This document shows positions 1 to 10,724 of a stretch of 64,000 nt of DNA, piece after piece. The translations under genes were made by a program, and so were the position numbers. The notes under the pieces are model-generated. The model did not search any database and was not told the DNA's origin. It saw nothing but the letters and a program-made list of their open reading frames with translations. Every line of letters begins with the position of its first letter. Position 1 is the stretch's first letter. Source of the DNA: Jackrogersella multiformis (lineage: Eukaryota > Ascomycota > Sordariomycetes > Xylariales > Hypoxylaceae); contig CADCXD010000006.1 in NCBI GenBank assembly GCA_902806575.1, forward strand, positions 496,001-560,000. The letters are read 5' to 3'.

Positions 1-103
1 AATCTCAATTCTGAAGTCGCGCATGTGTATTCCCATCTGTATGAAAACCGTTGCTAAGGTGCTCGTCGCGAAATCCAGAGCTCTAACTTCGCCTCTCAGC
101 AGC

Positions 104-1461
104 CTAGACAAGAGATCCTGTTCCTTTGCTCTGCTTAACCTTCTCAATGGCGCGGGACTCGAATATCGACACCATCTGTCGTCCAGCGCTGTTGTCAATC
201 TCTTGACAGTTGCGGGCGCGGTTGACAGTGAGCATGGAGTTGAAACGGTTCGTGATGTGGCTTACGTGCGTGCTGTCGATAGTCACTGTATTCATCCATT
301 CGATATTGAATGGCTGCGAGATGTTCCACTTGACATTGTACCACCACTTGGGGCGAGGTAGGTCTCTAGATGGCAAAGACTTCATCAGGGCCTGGATTCA
401 GGAGGAAACGCCGGTTAGCAAGCGAGAAACTATAATAAAGTAGGCAGATGGGGATGAAGGAAGCAAAGAGCGGAGGGGAGTGGTTATGGAATGAAAATAC
501 TAACATAACCCTGATAACTGTAAGACCTGTTCACGGAAAAGAACAACACCACAGTATGGCCACGGGAAAAGCCTGGCAAAGATCGTTGACCAGCTCACTC
601 TGGGTGGCCCAGATGCCATCCTTCTGTCGAGTTTGTTAATCAATTTTAATCATCCTCGTTTAGCAAGGATAGAGCTTACCATCGAATCGTAGATATTCAA
701 CCAGCTGTAGGATCTCATAACGAAGAAGCGGACCTCTACAGAACACCGCCATTGTTAGCAAGGTACCACAGGAATGTATCAACACGTTTTCGAGGAGATT
801 TTATAGACTTACTTCCTTTTCCAAGTGCAAGATTCTTCGGAAGGCGAAGATACGCCATCTCGCGGTCCAAGTCTCGGACATCATCAGCTCGGTCCTTTGG
901 GGCGCTAAGTGGATCGACTAGGGTGACCGGAGTCTCGCCATGACGGCCAGTAGAATGGCGAATCCGACAAGCTGTCGGGGACTCATCAGGAGTGTGATAG
1001 TGCCCATCGTCCCCAGCAGGGTGCTGTAGGTAATCACGAACACGATAACGGGCATACTCATTGCGGATTAAACCCAAAGGTGAGGCTGAACGGGCACGAG
1101 GTCTCCGGGAAATGTCATGATAACCTAACTTAGTCATGGAACGCTCTCTGGAGCGCGTCTTAGTTCCCTTCAGGGCTTCAGTGTCAGTAGCCTGAGCGGC
1201 CTGAGGTCCCTCCTTGATGTGGTCAGCATGGGAATTGTCTTTGCCCACGTGAGGCTTCTGTACCTCCTCAATGTCACCGGAGCGATAATGAATCAACTTT
1301 TTCTCACGAATCCCAGCATTATGCCAATTAGTAAGCTTAAGCCAATCCTTAAGATCTCCCGAGAGGAGCAGTTCAACGTTGACATTCTCGCCACGGTGTT
1401 GACTACTACCACCGCCTTGGCATTGGCCCATGTTAGGGGTAGAACTCTCTGCGTTAGTCAT
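104..1461 (-). CDS. YTH-domain RNA-binding protein, apparently frameshifted inside the domain
   Basis: YTH domains bind N6-methyladenosine or related RNA motifs. I read four exons: 1461-813, 735-680, 623-505 and 391-104, with GT-AG introns carrying GCTAAC-like branch sites. Exon 1 encodes a polar N-terminus of about 216 residues with a DLKDWLKLTNWHNAGIREKK segment. Exons 2-4 encode the YTH domain: VRFFVMRSYSWLNIYDSM, then KDGIWATQ, then VVLFFSVNRSYSYQGY, then RPKWWYNVKWN and CQEIDNSAGRQ. Tryptophans expected in the methyl-A pocket are present in GIWATQ and PKWW. The model breaks in exon 3: GIWATQ and VVLFFSVN lie in different frames, and the exon is 119 nt where a multiple of three is needed. 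One missing base near 560-570 would restore continuity. This could be a pseudogene, a sequencing error in the GGG/AAAA runs, or an unusual splice. Family assignment rests on motifs remembered from YTHDC1/YTHDF-type proteins. Confidence 0.72.
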
Positions 1462-1499
1462 GATTCTTGATTCCCTAATGAGGATTGGTAAGGGGAAAT

Positions 1500-1797
1500 C
1501 AAGAAGCTCCTAGGATATTGTAATAATAATAAAAAGAAGATGGGTGCTGTATGGTAGGGCTAATGGTGTGTTGTGATTTGGGAGAGCTGGTAGTATTTTG
1601 ATAAGTCTACCAACCTTAGATATGAAAGAAATGTGCTTAGAGGATAGTAGGTATTGTAGGGTTGATAGGTGTTTGGAGATATGAAAGGAGAATGTTCGGA
1701 GAAATGGTAGAAATGATGGTTGGGAGAGAGCTGGATGAGAAGTAGGGGAGCCAAGGGGAAAGTAGAAGGAATGAAGAAACATTTGCCTTCCTGCCAA
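1500..1797 (-). promoter_or_regulatory. Pyrimidine-rich promoter/5' leader of the YTH gene
   Basis: Immediately upstream of the YTH start codon the coding (minus) strand is a nearly continuous C/T-rich tract about 300 bp long. On the plus strand it reads as A/G-rich sequence. Such tracts are common in promoters and leaders of filamentous fungi. No TATA box is evident. The role is inferred from position and composition only. Confidence 0.4.
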
Positions 1798-1804
1798 TGT
1801 GCCC

Positions 1805-2210
1805 CTATAAGACTTGCCTAGTTGAAATCTTCAACATGCTCCCGCCGCGGACCTCATTGATTATTACCGAGAGTGATAAAAGAGGAAGTCACTCTAGCTA
1901 TCATGTTGAAAATAGCGGGTTAGACCGAGGTCCATAAGTACTGTAAGACTAGTCCAGTCGAAAACATCGACCTGCTCCCGCTGAGAACCTCACATCATTA
2001 TCGAGAGTGATAAAAGGGGAAGTCACTCCAGACATCATCTTAACAATAGCAGGTTGGACTGAAGTTCATAAGTACTATAAGACTAGTCTAGTCGACATCA
2101 TCAACATGCTCCCGCTGCGGACCTCATATCATATCCGACAAGTGCTCAAAGGGGAAGTCACTCCAACCACCATCTTGAAAAAGGCGGGTTAGACCAAGAT
2201 CCATAAGTAA
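1805..2210. repeat. Three diverged tandem copies of a ~135-bp repeat
   Basis: Three head-to-tail copies begin at about 1805, 1941 and 2075 (spacing 136 and 134 bp). Each contains, in order, a CTRTAAGACT start, a CATGCTCCCGC/CCTGCTCCCGC block with GACCTC or AACCTC, a GGGGAAGTCACTC-type block, an AGCGGGTTAGACC-like block and a closing CCATAAGTA or TCATAAGTA. The spacing is not a multiple of three, so this is a DNA-level repeat rather than an intact protein repeat, although copies 2-3 share a 61-codon open frame. There are no transposase or terminal inverted repeats. Sequence from 2211 to 2945 shows nothing further that I can support. Confidence 0.85.
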
Positions 2211-2945
2211 CCTATTAAAATTAGGTAGGAAAGACCCATTACTAGAAAGATAAAAAAAATTCCGTCGTCAATGTTAGTCTTAGGCATATCTATACTCACG
2301 ATACCTAATCTTTGACGTACCATCTTCGACAGGTGCCTTCTTGAGGTCATGCTTTCTGCTCCTCAGTCTGCCATGGTGATAAGGAAGGAATCACAATTCT
2401 TACTAATAAGGTTAACGAATATCGTGGCCTAGAAACAAATATTTATTATGAGTAAATATGGGTGTCCAGGAGATTTATTAAGTTATACTAAGTGTAGAAG
2501 TGTTGCTATTAATTCCTCAAGGGCCGTAAACAAGACAGGTTCAGAAAACGATGTGCAGAAGCTGGGTTTTTGACATCCATTATATTGTGTTTTCATGTTC
2601 ACGGCTAATCTTCCTTGTCTTCGATATCCCCATTGAATGGCGGCTTTTACGCCTTGCTAAGGAGTAACTAAGCTTTCTCAGACCAGAGTCCTGCCATAAT
2701 CAATAGAGCTCACCAAATATGTAAAAGGACTAAGGTTGGAGGACCCAATTACAGTCTTCAGGTATACTAATCTCAATCTAAATTTTTATCATGTATTTCC
2801 AATTCGCCCCTTAAGCTGTTGTCTTATCCTGTATTTCATCTATGATGTAGAATACTCGCATGGGCTAAGTACGCCTAACCATGTGACCAAGAGAGTAACC
2901 CGTTTGGATTAGTAATATCAACACAGTATATTGGTGGCTTGGTTA

Positions 2946-4348
2946 TTAAGCAGGTGGGAGGAAGGAGGCAAACAGGGCCCCTTGAATGGCAGCATACATG
3001 ATCATGAATCTCACAACATTGCCTTCAAATGCCGAAGACTTTATATTAGTAATAAGTCCAGCCAACCACCAGTACCAGAGTGGGTACCCAGATGAGATCC
3101 TCGAGATTATTTGGATGTGGTAATTCGTGATGGCTAGAATGGCTAGGACGAGTTGTGATAAGGCCATCGATCGGACTAGGAGTGATAAATGAGATGAATC
3201 AACTAGAATGGATTTCTCAGTTACAATGCTCAGGGGCCACCTCATGAATTCTAGTCCTGATTTGATGAGGAGGTAAAGCATTGGTATGGCGAGTAAAAAA
3301 AGTGGTATGTTTGACGCAGTCCAGTAGCGGAGAAAACCAACGTTCCTAGTCATAATGTTAGCTTGGTTAATATAGGAAAGGACTTTCTACGAACCAATAG
3401 CGTTCTTGAACGAATGCATATATGCTACGTAAGCCACTTGTACACCAGGGCCTTAATTCAACTCCGGGTCGGACGGAACAGAAGGTTTGGTAAGCCACGA
3501 GTTGGGGAGCTACAAAGCCGATTGCTATTGTGAGACCCCCAATAATTAGAGCACAGCGTCGTCGTACGCTGGGTAGGGTAGGTGGCGTGGTGAGTTCTTG
3601 GGCTAATGCAATAGCAAACGGGATCCCATTAAATAGGCCATTGCTGCGAAATGTGGTGGCAAAGCCAAACCACATACCTGAAGCGACCAAGCTTACATCG
3701 TGTGCGAATGTCCGTTTTGGCCCGAGTAAGCCCTTTGCAAAGAAGAGGTATCCGGTAAAGGATAGGAGCGCAAAGGTGCTCTCTGCGTAAGGAGCAGACA
3801 AGAAAAGCCCGGCTGGAGACAGAATATGCAGTAGGGCGGCGATGAATGACAAGCGCCGGTCCTTGCAAACGACGAGCCCCAGCTGATACAAGACAAATAC
3901 AGAGAGTAAATGGGATGCATGAGCTATAAAGATCCCAATGGTTGGTTCGAGGGAACCATGGGCCTGAAGACCAAAACTAGAAAGGACTGATGGTGTCAGC
4001 TAGAATGTTACATATAGTAAAGTAAGTATGATAGGGGAAGGCCTAAGTACCTCGAGTGAAAAATGAGATGACGGTTGGTAGCCCGCAGCCAAATGCCCAT
4101 TCCTGCTCAAATAAATGACCCCGACGAGATGCTTGTATGAAATAAACAGAATCCCATTTTGTTAATTTGGTAGCTAAGTCGAATATAGATTCGTGGGATG
4201 AAGTTATTTCAGGGGATAGCAGCGTGCTTGAGGTGTCATAAGATGAACCGACATTGCTCCCGATAGCAATAGCCAACAGTAGCGTTTTCCAGGCAAGGAA
4301 CGTGACAATCAATGACCGAACAGGGTTTCCAGAGTCTAACGAGAGCAT
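2946..4348 (-). CDS. GPI18: GPI mannosyltransferase 2 (PIG-V / Gpi18)
   Basis: This is an ER membrane enzyme that adds the second mannose (alpha-1,6) to the glycosylphosphatidylinositol core, using dolichol-phosphate mannose. Three exons, 4348-4051, 3986-3395 and 3345-2946, splice in phase through introns of 64 and 49 nt to give 429 residues; yeast Gpi18 is about the same size. Family features are the luminal WD pair (residues 65-66, in LTKWDSVYF), FEQEWAFG, LYQLGLVV, LHILSPAGLFLSAPYAES, TTFRSNG and the exon-spanning YWNVGFLRYW. Hydrophobic membrane segments alternate with short loops along the whole length. The first ATG (4348) lies just before the N-terminal hydrophobic segment. The second intron has a weak donor (GTTCGT) but a good GCTAAC branch site, and skipping it would truncate the protein after FVESPFLY. 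No frameshift or missing block is evident, so the gene looks functional. Confidence 0.93.
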
Positions 4349-6991
4349 GATTAGCAAGAGAGATTGCTATACTACTATACTGTGTAGAGAATGTTGCATG
4401 TCGTTCCTATCCTGCCCAATCAACAACAACAATAATATTGAAAGTCGTAGAAAAAGAGTGGGCCTGAGTAAAAGGGATGGGTTAAATGATAAAGACTGGA
4501 GAGCTCAAGCCACAGTTTAGGTAAGCATGGAGGTGAGTGCCACTATATTTGCACAGCCACTAGAAGAAGCGCAGTAGGTACGTGTAAGTACATAACTGTC
4601 AATACGTGCATACCTAGGTACCTAGGTATGCAAGCCATGCAAATCATGTACCTAATGTGAGTTTTAAGTCTCATTATTGTTTCTTTTCTGTCCTTTTCTC
4701 CTAATTTTTCGTGTTTCCTTTTTATGTGTGCATGTGTTTTAAATGCTTTTTATTTTTATTTTTAAAGTCAAGGTGCGTATTACATGCACCAATAGTAGGT
4801 TTACCTACCTACATCTGGCTAAGCAAGTATGTACATAGTTAGGTACCTAGGTAGTATGCTGTCGCCCTTCCATAACTTAAGTACCTAGGTACTGGTTAAC
4901 ACAGAATGATAAACAGATGGAATTTGCGCCATGCCGTCGTTGTTTTATAATAGGTAGCTTTCACACCTAGGTACTGCCATATTACAGCCCTAAGTTATAT
5001 ACCCTAGGTTATCTCTACCTACTTACCTAGGCTGCTGGGTAAGTACTGTAAGCAGGCTCTATAAATACCTACTAGTCATCTCACCTCGGCTCCTGCGGAA
5101 TGACTAATGTACATAGGGAGACCTTTGACTCTGAGGAGTTACCTTGTGGATCTATATCAGGTAGGTAGGTATATTCTGGTTTATCCAAAGACATACTATG
5201 TAGAACGCTAACCTCTAAGCCTGTTAGCCCTGCTAAGACACATGGTTCCATGATCAGGCTTCCCAAGGCGTTGTGGCCTCACCGACATAGTGTGTATTAA
5301 CCCCCCTCCCACAAGTCACGATTGGATACGAAAACGAGATGGAGGGGTCCTAGGTATGTATGATGTTAATACCTTCAATACACTGCTGTGAGGTATGATT
5401 GATTTGAGAGGGCCGAAATAGTTCAAATAAGAACAATCACGGTTTATTTATTTTATGCTTGTGTATTTGTAACATTTATATAATTGAGGGTCCTGTAACT
5501 ACCTAGGTAGATTGTCTCGAATGATGAGACGAATCGAGACGAGACGAACTCGAAGTCTGCTTCACATGACTCGGTTCCGACAATAATAAGTTGAGATGGC
5601 GGGTTCGGGTAGCGGGAAATGATCACACATCGGTATGATCGGCACCTAGGTAGGGATGCCCGGATAAGTCTGGAAGTCTGGAAATAATATGAAAAACATC
5701 CAATGGGAATAAATACATCTAATAGGAATAAATCGAGATACCTAGTAGGTACAAGGTAGGAGGAAAATATCCGCAATAGAAGAATACCGAAGCCTAGGTA
5801 ATTATTCAGACTGTTGTTTCTATTCCTTACTTCTTACTAAAACATTGAAGACATGGACCTGAGCACTATTAGGGATAGTATACCTAGGTACATGCATGCA
5901 TCCATGGATAACTGCCGGTCGACCTAGGTAGGTAGGTATTTAGGATGTCTTCTACCATTTAATCTTTTCATTTTCCGTCACATCAGGCCAGCTCTATTTT
6001 CCCATTTTCCGCCTCTTTATTAAAATCGTGCATACTCCCATTCCAACCTTTAATTATTACCATAATATCAATAATAAACACCGATATCCAGTGCTACCCA
6101 TAACCTACCATTTCATTTCCTTGTCTCCTACGATCAAACGTACGTGGTTAACCGTTTTCTGTCTGATCTTTCCCCCCTTTCTTTTCCATTGATTTATTAT
6201 AACCTAATAATATATCGATTTATGTACGTACCTGCCTAAGTACTTGGATAAGTAAATACCTATGCATCTATTAAATGCTATACCTAATTCATCAAACCTT
6301 TAGAGACCCTCCTTTTAAAAAAAGGAAAAAAAAAACTCGTTTAACATTTATTCCTCGGCTTCTTTGCGGGAAACTCGGCCTCGATTCGAGCTGAGGCTGG
6401 TGGATTTTTACCAAGACAGCCCAGCCCCTAGAGCCCATGCCGACGGGGCACGCACATGGTTGATGACGATCGATCCACCCAAAGCCCCTATTAAAACCCC
6501 CCTGCCCCCTGGCCCGTCGCGCATTTACAAGGCCAACCAAGCGGTTCAGCCCGTCAGGTCATCCATTAATGATACCTACCTGCTCTCGATACTCTCAGCT
6601 CTCCACTTGATCTATTTCCTCTATCCTCTTAACCACAATTTGCCCCTCAAGCTTCGATACCTAGCCCTATGCGATAGTTCCCTGTTTAGTCCAAGATTCA
6701 GTTTGAAATTCGACCTCGACGGTTTATATTTAGTAAACCTTGAGGTATTTTTACCCCGACTGTTTTTTGGGTTGTTTTGGTTGTTTTGTATAATCCTGTT
6801 TTATCCCGCTCTACGTTCCAACAATAAATCTTGAACACGTGAGCTGTGGAAAAGACACTGTATGAACGGGTTTGGTATGGGACTTATCTACCGATCGAAG
6901 TTGCTGGATCTCGACCCGAACTTTTCAATAAAAAAGGGAGCTCCCCACTCGGGCTGTGGAAAGTGACACCTTTGATGGCTGTTTATTCATA
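4349..6991. other. Intergenic region with TACCTAGGTA palindromes
   Basis: I find no supportable gene here. The stretch 4600-5050 and 5490-5960 is dense in TACCTAGGTA-type palindromes and GGTA/TACC runs. From about 5940 the sequence becomes pyrimidine-rich, probably the promoter and leader of the plus-strand gene starting at 6992. An open frame of 156 codons at 6364-6834 ends before that gene, has no recognisable domain, and is most simply leader sequence. Confidence 0.6.
4608..4631. repeat. Perfect 24-nt palindrome with two ACCTAGGT cores
   Basis: Bases 4608-4631 read identically on both strands and contain two overlapping TACCTAGGTA units. This is the cleanest example of the palindrome family scattered across the intergenic DNA of the window. 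Other examples lie near 5920, 9470, 12460-12500, 14042, 14618, 37350-37450, 46670, 54690 and 59834-59878. Confidence 0.9.
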
Positions 6992-8824
6992 ATGTTCCTG
7001 CATTCGGGGGCAAGCCTGCATGGTCATGAATATTCCAGTCGACCCGCCCCTCAACCTGGCCAAAGACGCAACACCATCTTGCGATCTGCTTTCGCTACAC
7101 CTATAAATCGAACATCCTCCTATCGTACTAGTACCGAGTCTTCTCCTGATGATGCTAAATTCCCGAATGTTTTACGGCGAACTAGACCTCTGTCGGAACA
7201 AATCCCGAAGGCCTCGGAGCCGGTTGTGAGGTTTCAGGAACCCGAATGCGACCCGATTCCGGCTAAGCCAGAAGCGATGAGCGAAGATGAAGGCTCAATT
7301 GCTTCCGATAGTGACGCAAGCCGGGTTTCGTCTTCGCCTCGACGCACTCGTAGAAGGGTACCGCGGAAAAGCACTACCTTTCTTCTCGCTCACCCACCCC
7401 CGAAGCTGCGCACCAAGCAACGTCTAATCCATATTCGTCCTAAGCTGTTGCTCCAAATACAGCAGTTGTCAGCTAACCAACGTCCGAGACCAGTCATCGA
7501 TGTGTATCCTTCGTCTGCCATAGCTGGGTCCTTGATTGCGCCCTTGCTAAAACGCTTCCCTCGGATTGCTCGCATCAAGCGGGAGTTGAGTATCCAGGAT
7601 GTGATGCTGGTGAAGAGCGAGGACTATGCTTCACAGGCTTCTGGGTCGGAGAGTGACGGCGATGTATATAACCTCAAATCCCGCGAGCTTCTAGCTATAT
7701 TGAGTCCATTGAGGACGGAAGATAAGGCCGAGATTGTCTTGGCCGACGGGACAGTATGGGTTGCGACGCCGCGGTTCAGCGGCACTAATGTGTGCTCCTA
7801 CGAATTCGTCTCCGTTGATTCAAACGGAAACACCATCACGGCTCGTTGGGTTCGCAAACAGGTCGCTACTAAATCATTACCAGCCACACCGACCGCACCT
7901 GGTTCCACGCCACCAACACCTTCGACGGTCGACTGCAAATTTACCTTTAGTATAATCGATCCAAACTGCCGACGCCATCCCATAATGGCCACCCTTACGA
8001 ATTCCTCCCTCGATATCCTCGATACCTACACCACCGTCTCCCAGTCTGCTAGCCGGTATCCTCCGACTTCTCCTTTGCTATCTACACCTACTTCTACTAG
8101 CGAAGAGAATCCTTTTGAGCGGACCACTCGAAGAGTTGAGGGATGGCAGAAAACCTTTATTACTATATCGTCTATCTGGGTAATACTTCGCTATGGCTGG
8201 TCCCCTAATTCCAAGCCGGTAGACCTCTGCCCTCTGGCTACGTTTACTACTACACCCTTGACAGACACAGGCGCCCAGGCTCGCAACCGGTCGTCAACTG
8301 TTAATGCGGATGTGGCTCCTAAACCCAGTATTTCTGACCCTATCGGTCGGTTGAAATCACCAGGCGTCCCCCGAAATGGCGATCAGTTTGTACCAGGTGT
8401 GGTGCCTAGAAGGGCAACATCCACCGGGGTTGCATTCATGAAGAAGCGCAATGCCACGGAGCCGGAAAGTCTCGATCAAGCGAGCGCTTATCCCGGACAG
8501 GGATTAAAGAACAGGCGAGCATTCAGTGGTGATTGGGGGCCGTCGATCGGCTCTTCTACTGAGACATCCGCGCAAAGTAATACATCGTCATCAGCTCAAG
8601 CTCCTTTATCTACCGCGCGACGGCCTATTTCAGCATATTATCCTGTCGACTCCGTACCACACCAACACGGTGATGTTGAACTTATCAACAAGCCTAGCAT
8701 TCAGCGCAATTCATGCACACCGAACCCGGTGCAAGAGAGCCAAAGAGATGACCAAGATAGGAAGGCTAAACATCAAAAATTGAAGAACTTCGCAAATTGG
8801 TTTCGAAGGCTGCAAGGGCGGTAG
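6992..8824 (+). CDS. Conserved ascomycete protein of unknown function
   Basis: A single uninterrupted frame gives 610 residues from the first ATG (6992); upstream in-frame codons exist but lack an ATG. It resembles a hypothetical-protein family I associate with Pezizomycotina, and I cannot name a function. The conserved-looking core covers roughly residues 115-355. It begins with a basic segment (RRTRRRVPRKSTTF), followed by LLAHPPPKLRTKQRLIHIRP, an SRELLAIL / KAEIVLADGTVWVATP block, and FTFSIIDPNCRRHPIMATLT with RYPPTSP. The rest is serine/proline/threonine-rich and probably disordered, ending in a basic patch (KHQKLKNFANWFRRLQGR). There is no signal peptide or membrane segment. The KAEIVLADGTVWVATP motif suggests a beta-rich fold, which is inference. 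Codon use and length argue strongly that the frame is real. Confidence 0.85.
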   Translation: MFLHSGASLHGHEYSSRPAPQPGQRRNTILRSAFATPINRTSSYRTSTESSPDDAKFPNVLRRTRPLSEQIPKASEPVVRFQEPECDPIPAKPEAMSEDEGSIASDSDASRVSSSPRRTRRRVPRKSTTFLLAHPPPKLRTKQRLIHIRPKLLLQIQQLSANQRPRPVIDVYPSSAIAGSLIAPLLKRFPRIARIKRELSIQDVMLVKSEDYASQASGSESDGDVYNLKSRELLAILSPLRTEDKAEIVLADGTVWVATPRFSGTNVCSYEFVSVDSNGNTITARWVRKQVATKSLPATPTAPGSTPPTPSTVDCKFTFSIIDPNCRRHPIMATLTNSSLDILDTYTTVSQSASRYPPTSPLLSTPTSTSEENPFERTTRRVEGWQKTFITISSIWVILRYGWSPNSKPVDLCPLATFTTTPLTDTGAQARNRSSTVNADVAPKPSISDPIGRLKSPGVPRNGDQFVPGVVPRRATSTGVAFMKKRNATEPESLDQASAYPGQGLKNRRAFSGDWGPSIGSSTETSAQSNTSSSAQAPLSTARRPISAYYPVDSVPHQHGDVELINKPSIQRNSCTPNPVQESQRDDQDRKAKHQKLKNFANWFRRLQGR

Positions 8825-9042
8825 GATTGCCAGCCATGCCTCTGTTTGTAAGCAGCGAAACGATGGTATGCAGCCGACTTAACCCTGAATGTGAGAACGA
8901 AAACTTGTAATATATACTCGCATAGACCGGAGTTGTAGGAAAAGGGGGATGTCTAGGTATATAAATTGGGTGGGGAAATCGCATTGTTGGCTACAGCATT
9001 TTTCAGAAAGGGTTGAATCTACTCTACGAACTGGAATCCCAT

Positions 9043-9098
9043 AAGGCTTCAAGGCTTCAAGGCTTCAAGGCTTCAAGGCTTCAAGGCTTCAAGGCTTC
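9043..9098. repeat. (AAGGCTTC)7 microsatellite
   Basis: Seven perfect tandem copies of the octamer AAGGCTTC occupy 56 bp, about 220 bp downstream of the preceding gene's stop codon. Perfect copies suggest recent slippage expansion. It is probably variable between strains. Confidence 0.95.
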
Positions 9099-10574
9099 CA
9101 ATGAGAGGCTCACCTCTCTGGCGTTCGAAAGTAAATGGAAGTTCCTTCGCGGGGATGGCCATTACCTAGTACCTGAGCATACATACCTAGGCAGTCACCT
9201 AGAAACACGGAATTGCTTGCTATAAGCAGCATCCGAAAGAGTTACCCGCTTAGGTAGCAATAAATAGTTATAACGAAAACAGCATTTACTATCACTACTC
9301 TAACACATTGAATTATTTGACGATGCTCTAGATTCATTTCTAGCTCAAAAAATCCTAATGATACATAGGTTACGTTAAGAGCGTTACAGAGAATTATACG
9401 CCGAGTTGGTACAATACACACAAGTGCTTGTTGTAAACCATCATGTCAAATTTTATCTACCTACCTACCTAGGTACATAAGCGAGACGAAATTAGCTACC
9501 TGTATCATCAACACCGGGAGAAGACGCCGAGGAGTTTGACTACAATCTGAGCCCGCTGGTCCGTATCATGATTTGCAAGCAACACTGCCGAAGCTAGGGC
9601 TCAGGCGCGCATATGTACATACTCGGATTACCGAGATCGACGGGCTAGGCGTATCGAGTAATTCGGCGCCGAGAGACAGCCGAGCGGTCATTGGAGGCGG
9701 CCGCTACTATTCGAAGACGAGCCCGGCGCGCGGGGTACGAGGACGATATAGCAATTAGGATTGTTTATAAATATAAATACATCTTTAGACGGGTATGGTA
9801 TGTGGTGTGACTCCTATTGGCCAGACATTGTCTTTATTACACATTCTGTGCAACTTGGTTTCTTCCAAGAATTCTCCCAAGAAGTCATCCCTAGTTCAGA
9901 TCACCTACCTATGAGCCATGGGTTCGGAGCAGATCACATTGGCTTTAACCAATATACCTGGCTCCTAGGTAGGTATCTACTTAATTATCACCATGGATAC
10001 CTTCAAGATTCTTGGGCTGTACATGCCGACCTACCTGCTCGGGCTGATATTCAACTTACAGCTGGATTGTGCATGCTTATGAGAAGAGGCTCACATTAGA
10101 ACGGGCCACTCTTAGTCATGGCTCGTCGAGAAATGCCCAAATAGACAGCTCCGACATCTTTAATTGGAGACTATGAGATGAATAAAAGGAAAGGGAAAGG
10201 GATAACGGGCCGGGGAGCGATTGCGGAGCCGTATATCGGCAGAGTCGAAAGTTTAACCTTGCAGGCGGACCTTCCCGTTCGGGGGAGCTCCCACGCAGCT
10301 GCCACGATGACGAAACGGCGATAGTCAAACTTAACTAAGGCAAGGTTATAACTTACCAATGGGGAAGCCGATATTCTACCGGTCCTAGATGGATACTAGA
10401 GCACTCTCCGCTACGGTACCCGGAAGCTTTCCCGACTTGTTTTTACCCCAGAATTCAAGCCTCCGTCTTCCGTCTGGCCCCATCGAAAATCGGTTCGTAA
10501 GCCGCAGCTTTATCGTTGGGATGTATAAGTAGGTGATGAGAGCAAAGTCGTTTTCATTTTGTTTTATTTTGTTT

Positions 10575-10625
10575 TCTTAGGGCTTCTCTTCTCTCATTTC
10601 TCTCTCTCTCTTTCTACCTATACCT
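10575..10625 (+). promoter_or_regulatory. CT-rich tract in the MFS transporter promoter
   Basis: A run of TCTCTC/CTTTC-type sequence lies 100-150 bp upstream of the transporter ATG at 10725. Pyrimidine tracts in this position often precede transcription start sites in filamentous fungi. The role is inferred from position and composition. Confidence 0.35.
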
Positions 10626-10724
10626 ACACCCATCTATTCAGCTGGCTTATAGTACACGTACTTATTTCTCTTTGCAGCATTTAGAGGGTTTTGGATAGGG
10701 ACATAAGTTGTCCATATTGTTACG

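Larger units (their letters stand above)
8825..10724. other. Intergenic region between the unknown-function gene and the MFS transporter
   Basis: No gene is supported. It holds an octamer microsatellite (9043-9098), several TACCTAGGTA elements (near 9185, 9470 and 9965), and at 10575-10625 a CT-rich tract before the transporter start. Short open frames at 9573-10099 show no family signature. Confidence 0.55.

Noticed and set aside
573..598. A 26-nt GTGAGC...CCAG intron in the YTH gene
   Set aside because: It would restore the frame but is far below the 48-nt minimum seen in other introns here, and it would remove a predicted helix of the domain. A base indel is simpler.
6364..6834. 156-codon open frame before the 6992 gene
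   Set aside because: It has no domain or homologous motif, its composition resembles the leader, and it ends just upstream of a well-supported gene. Treated as 5' leader.
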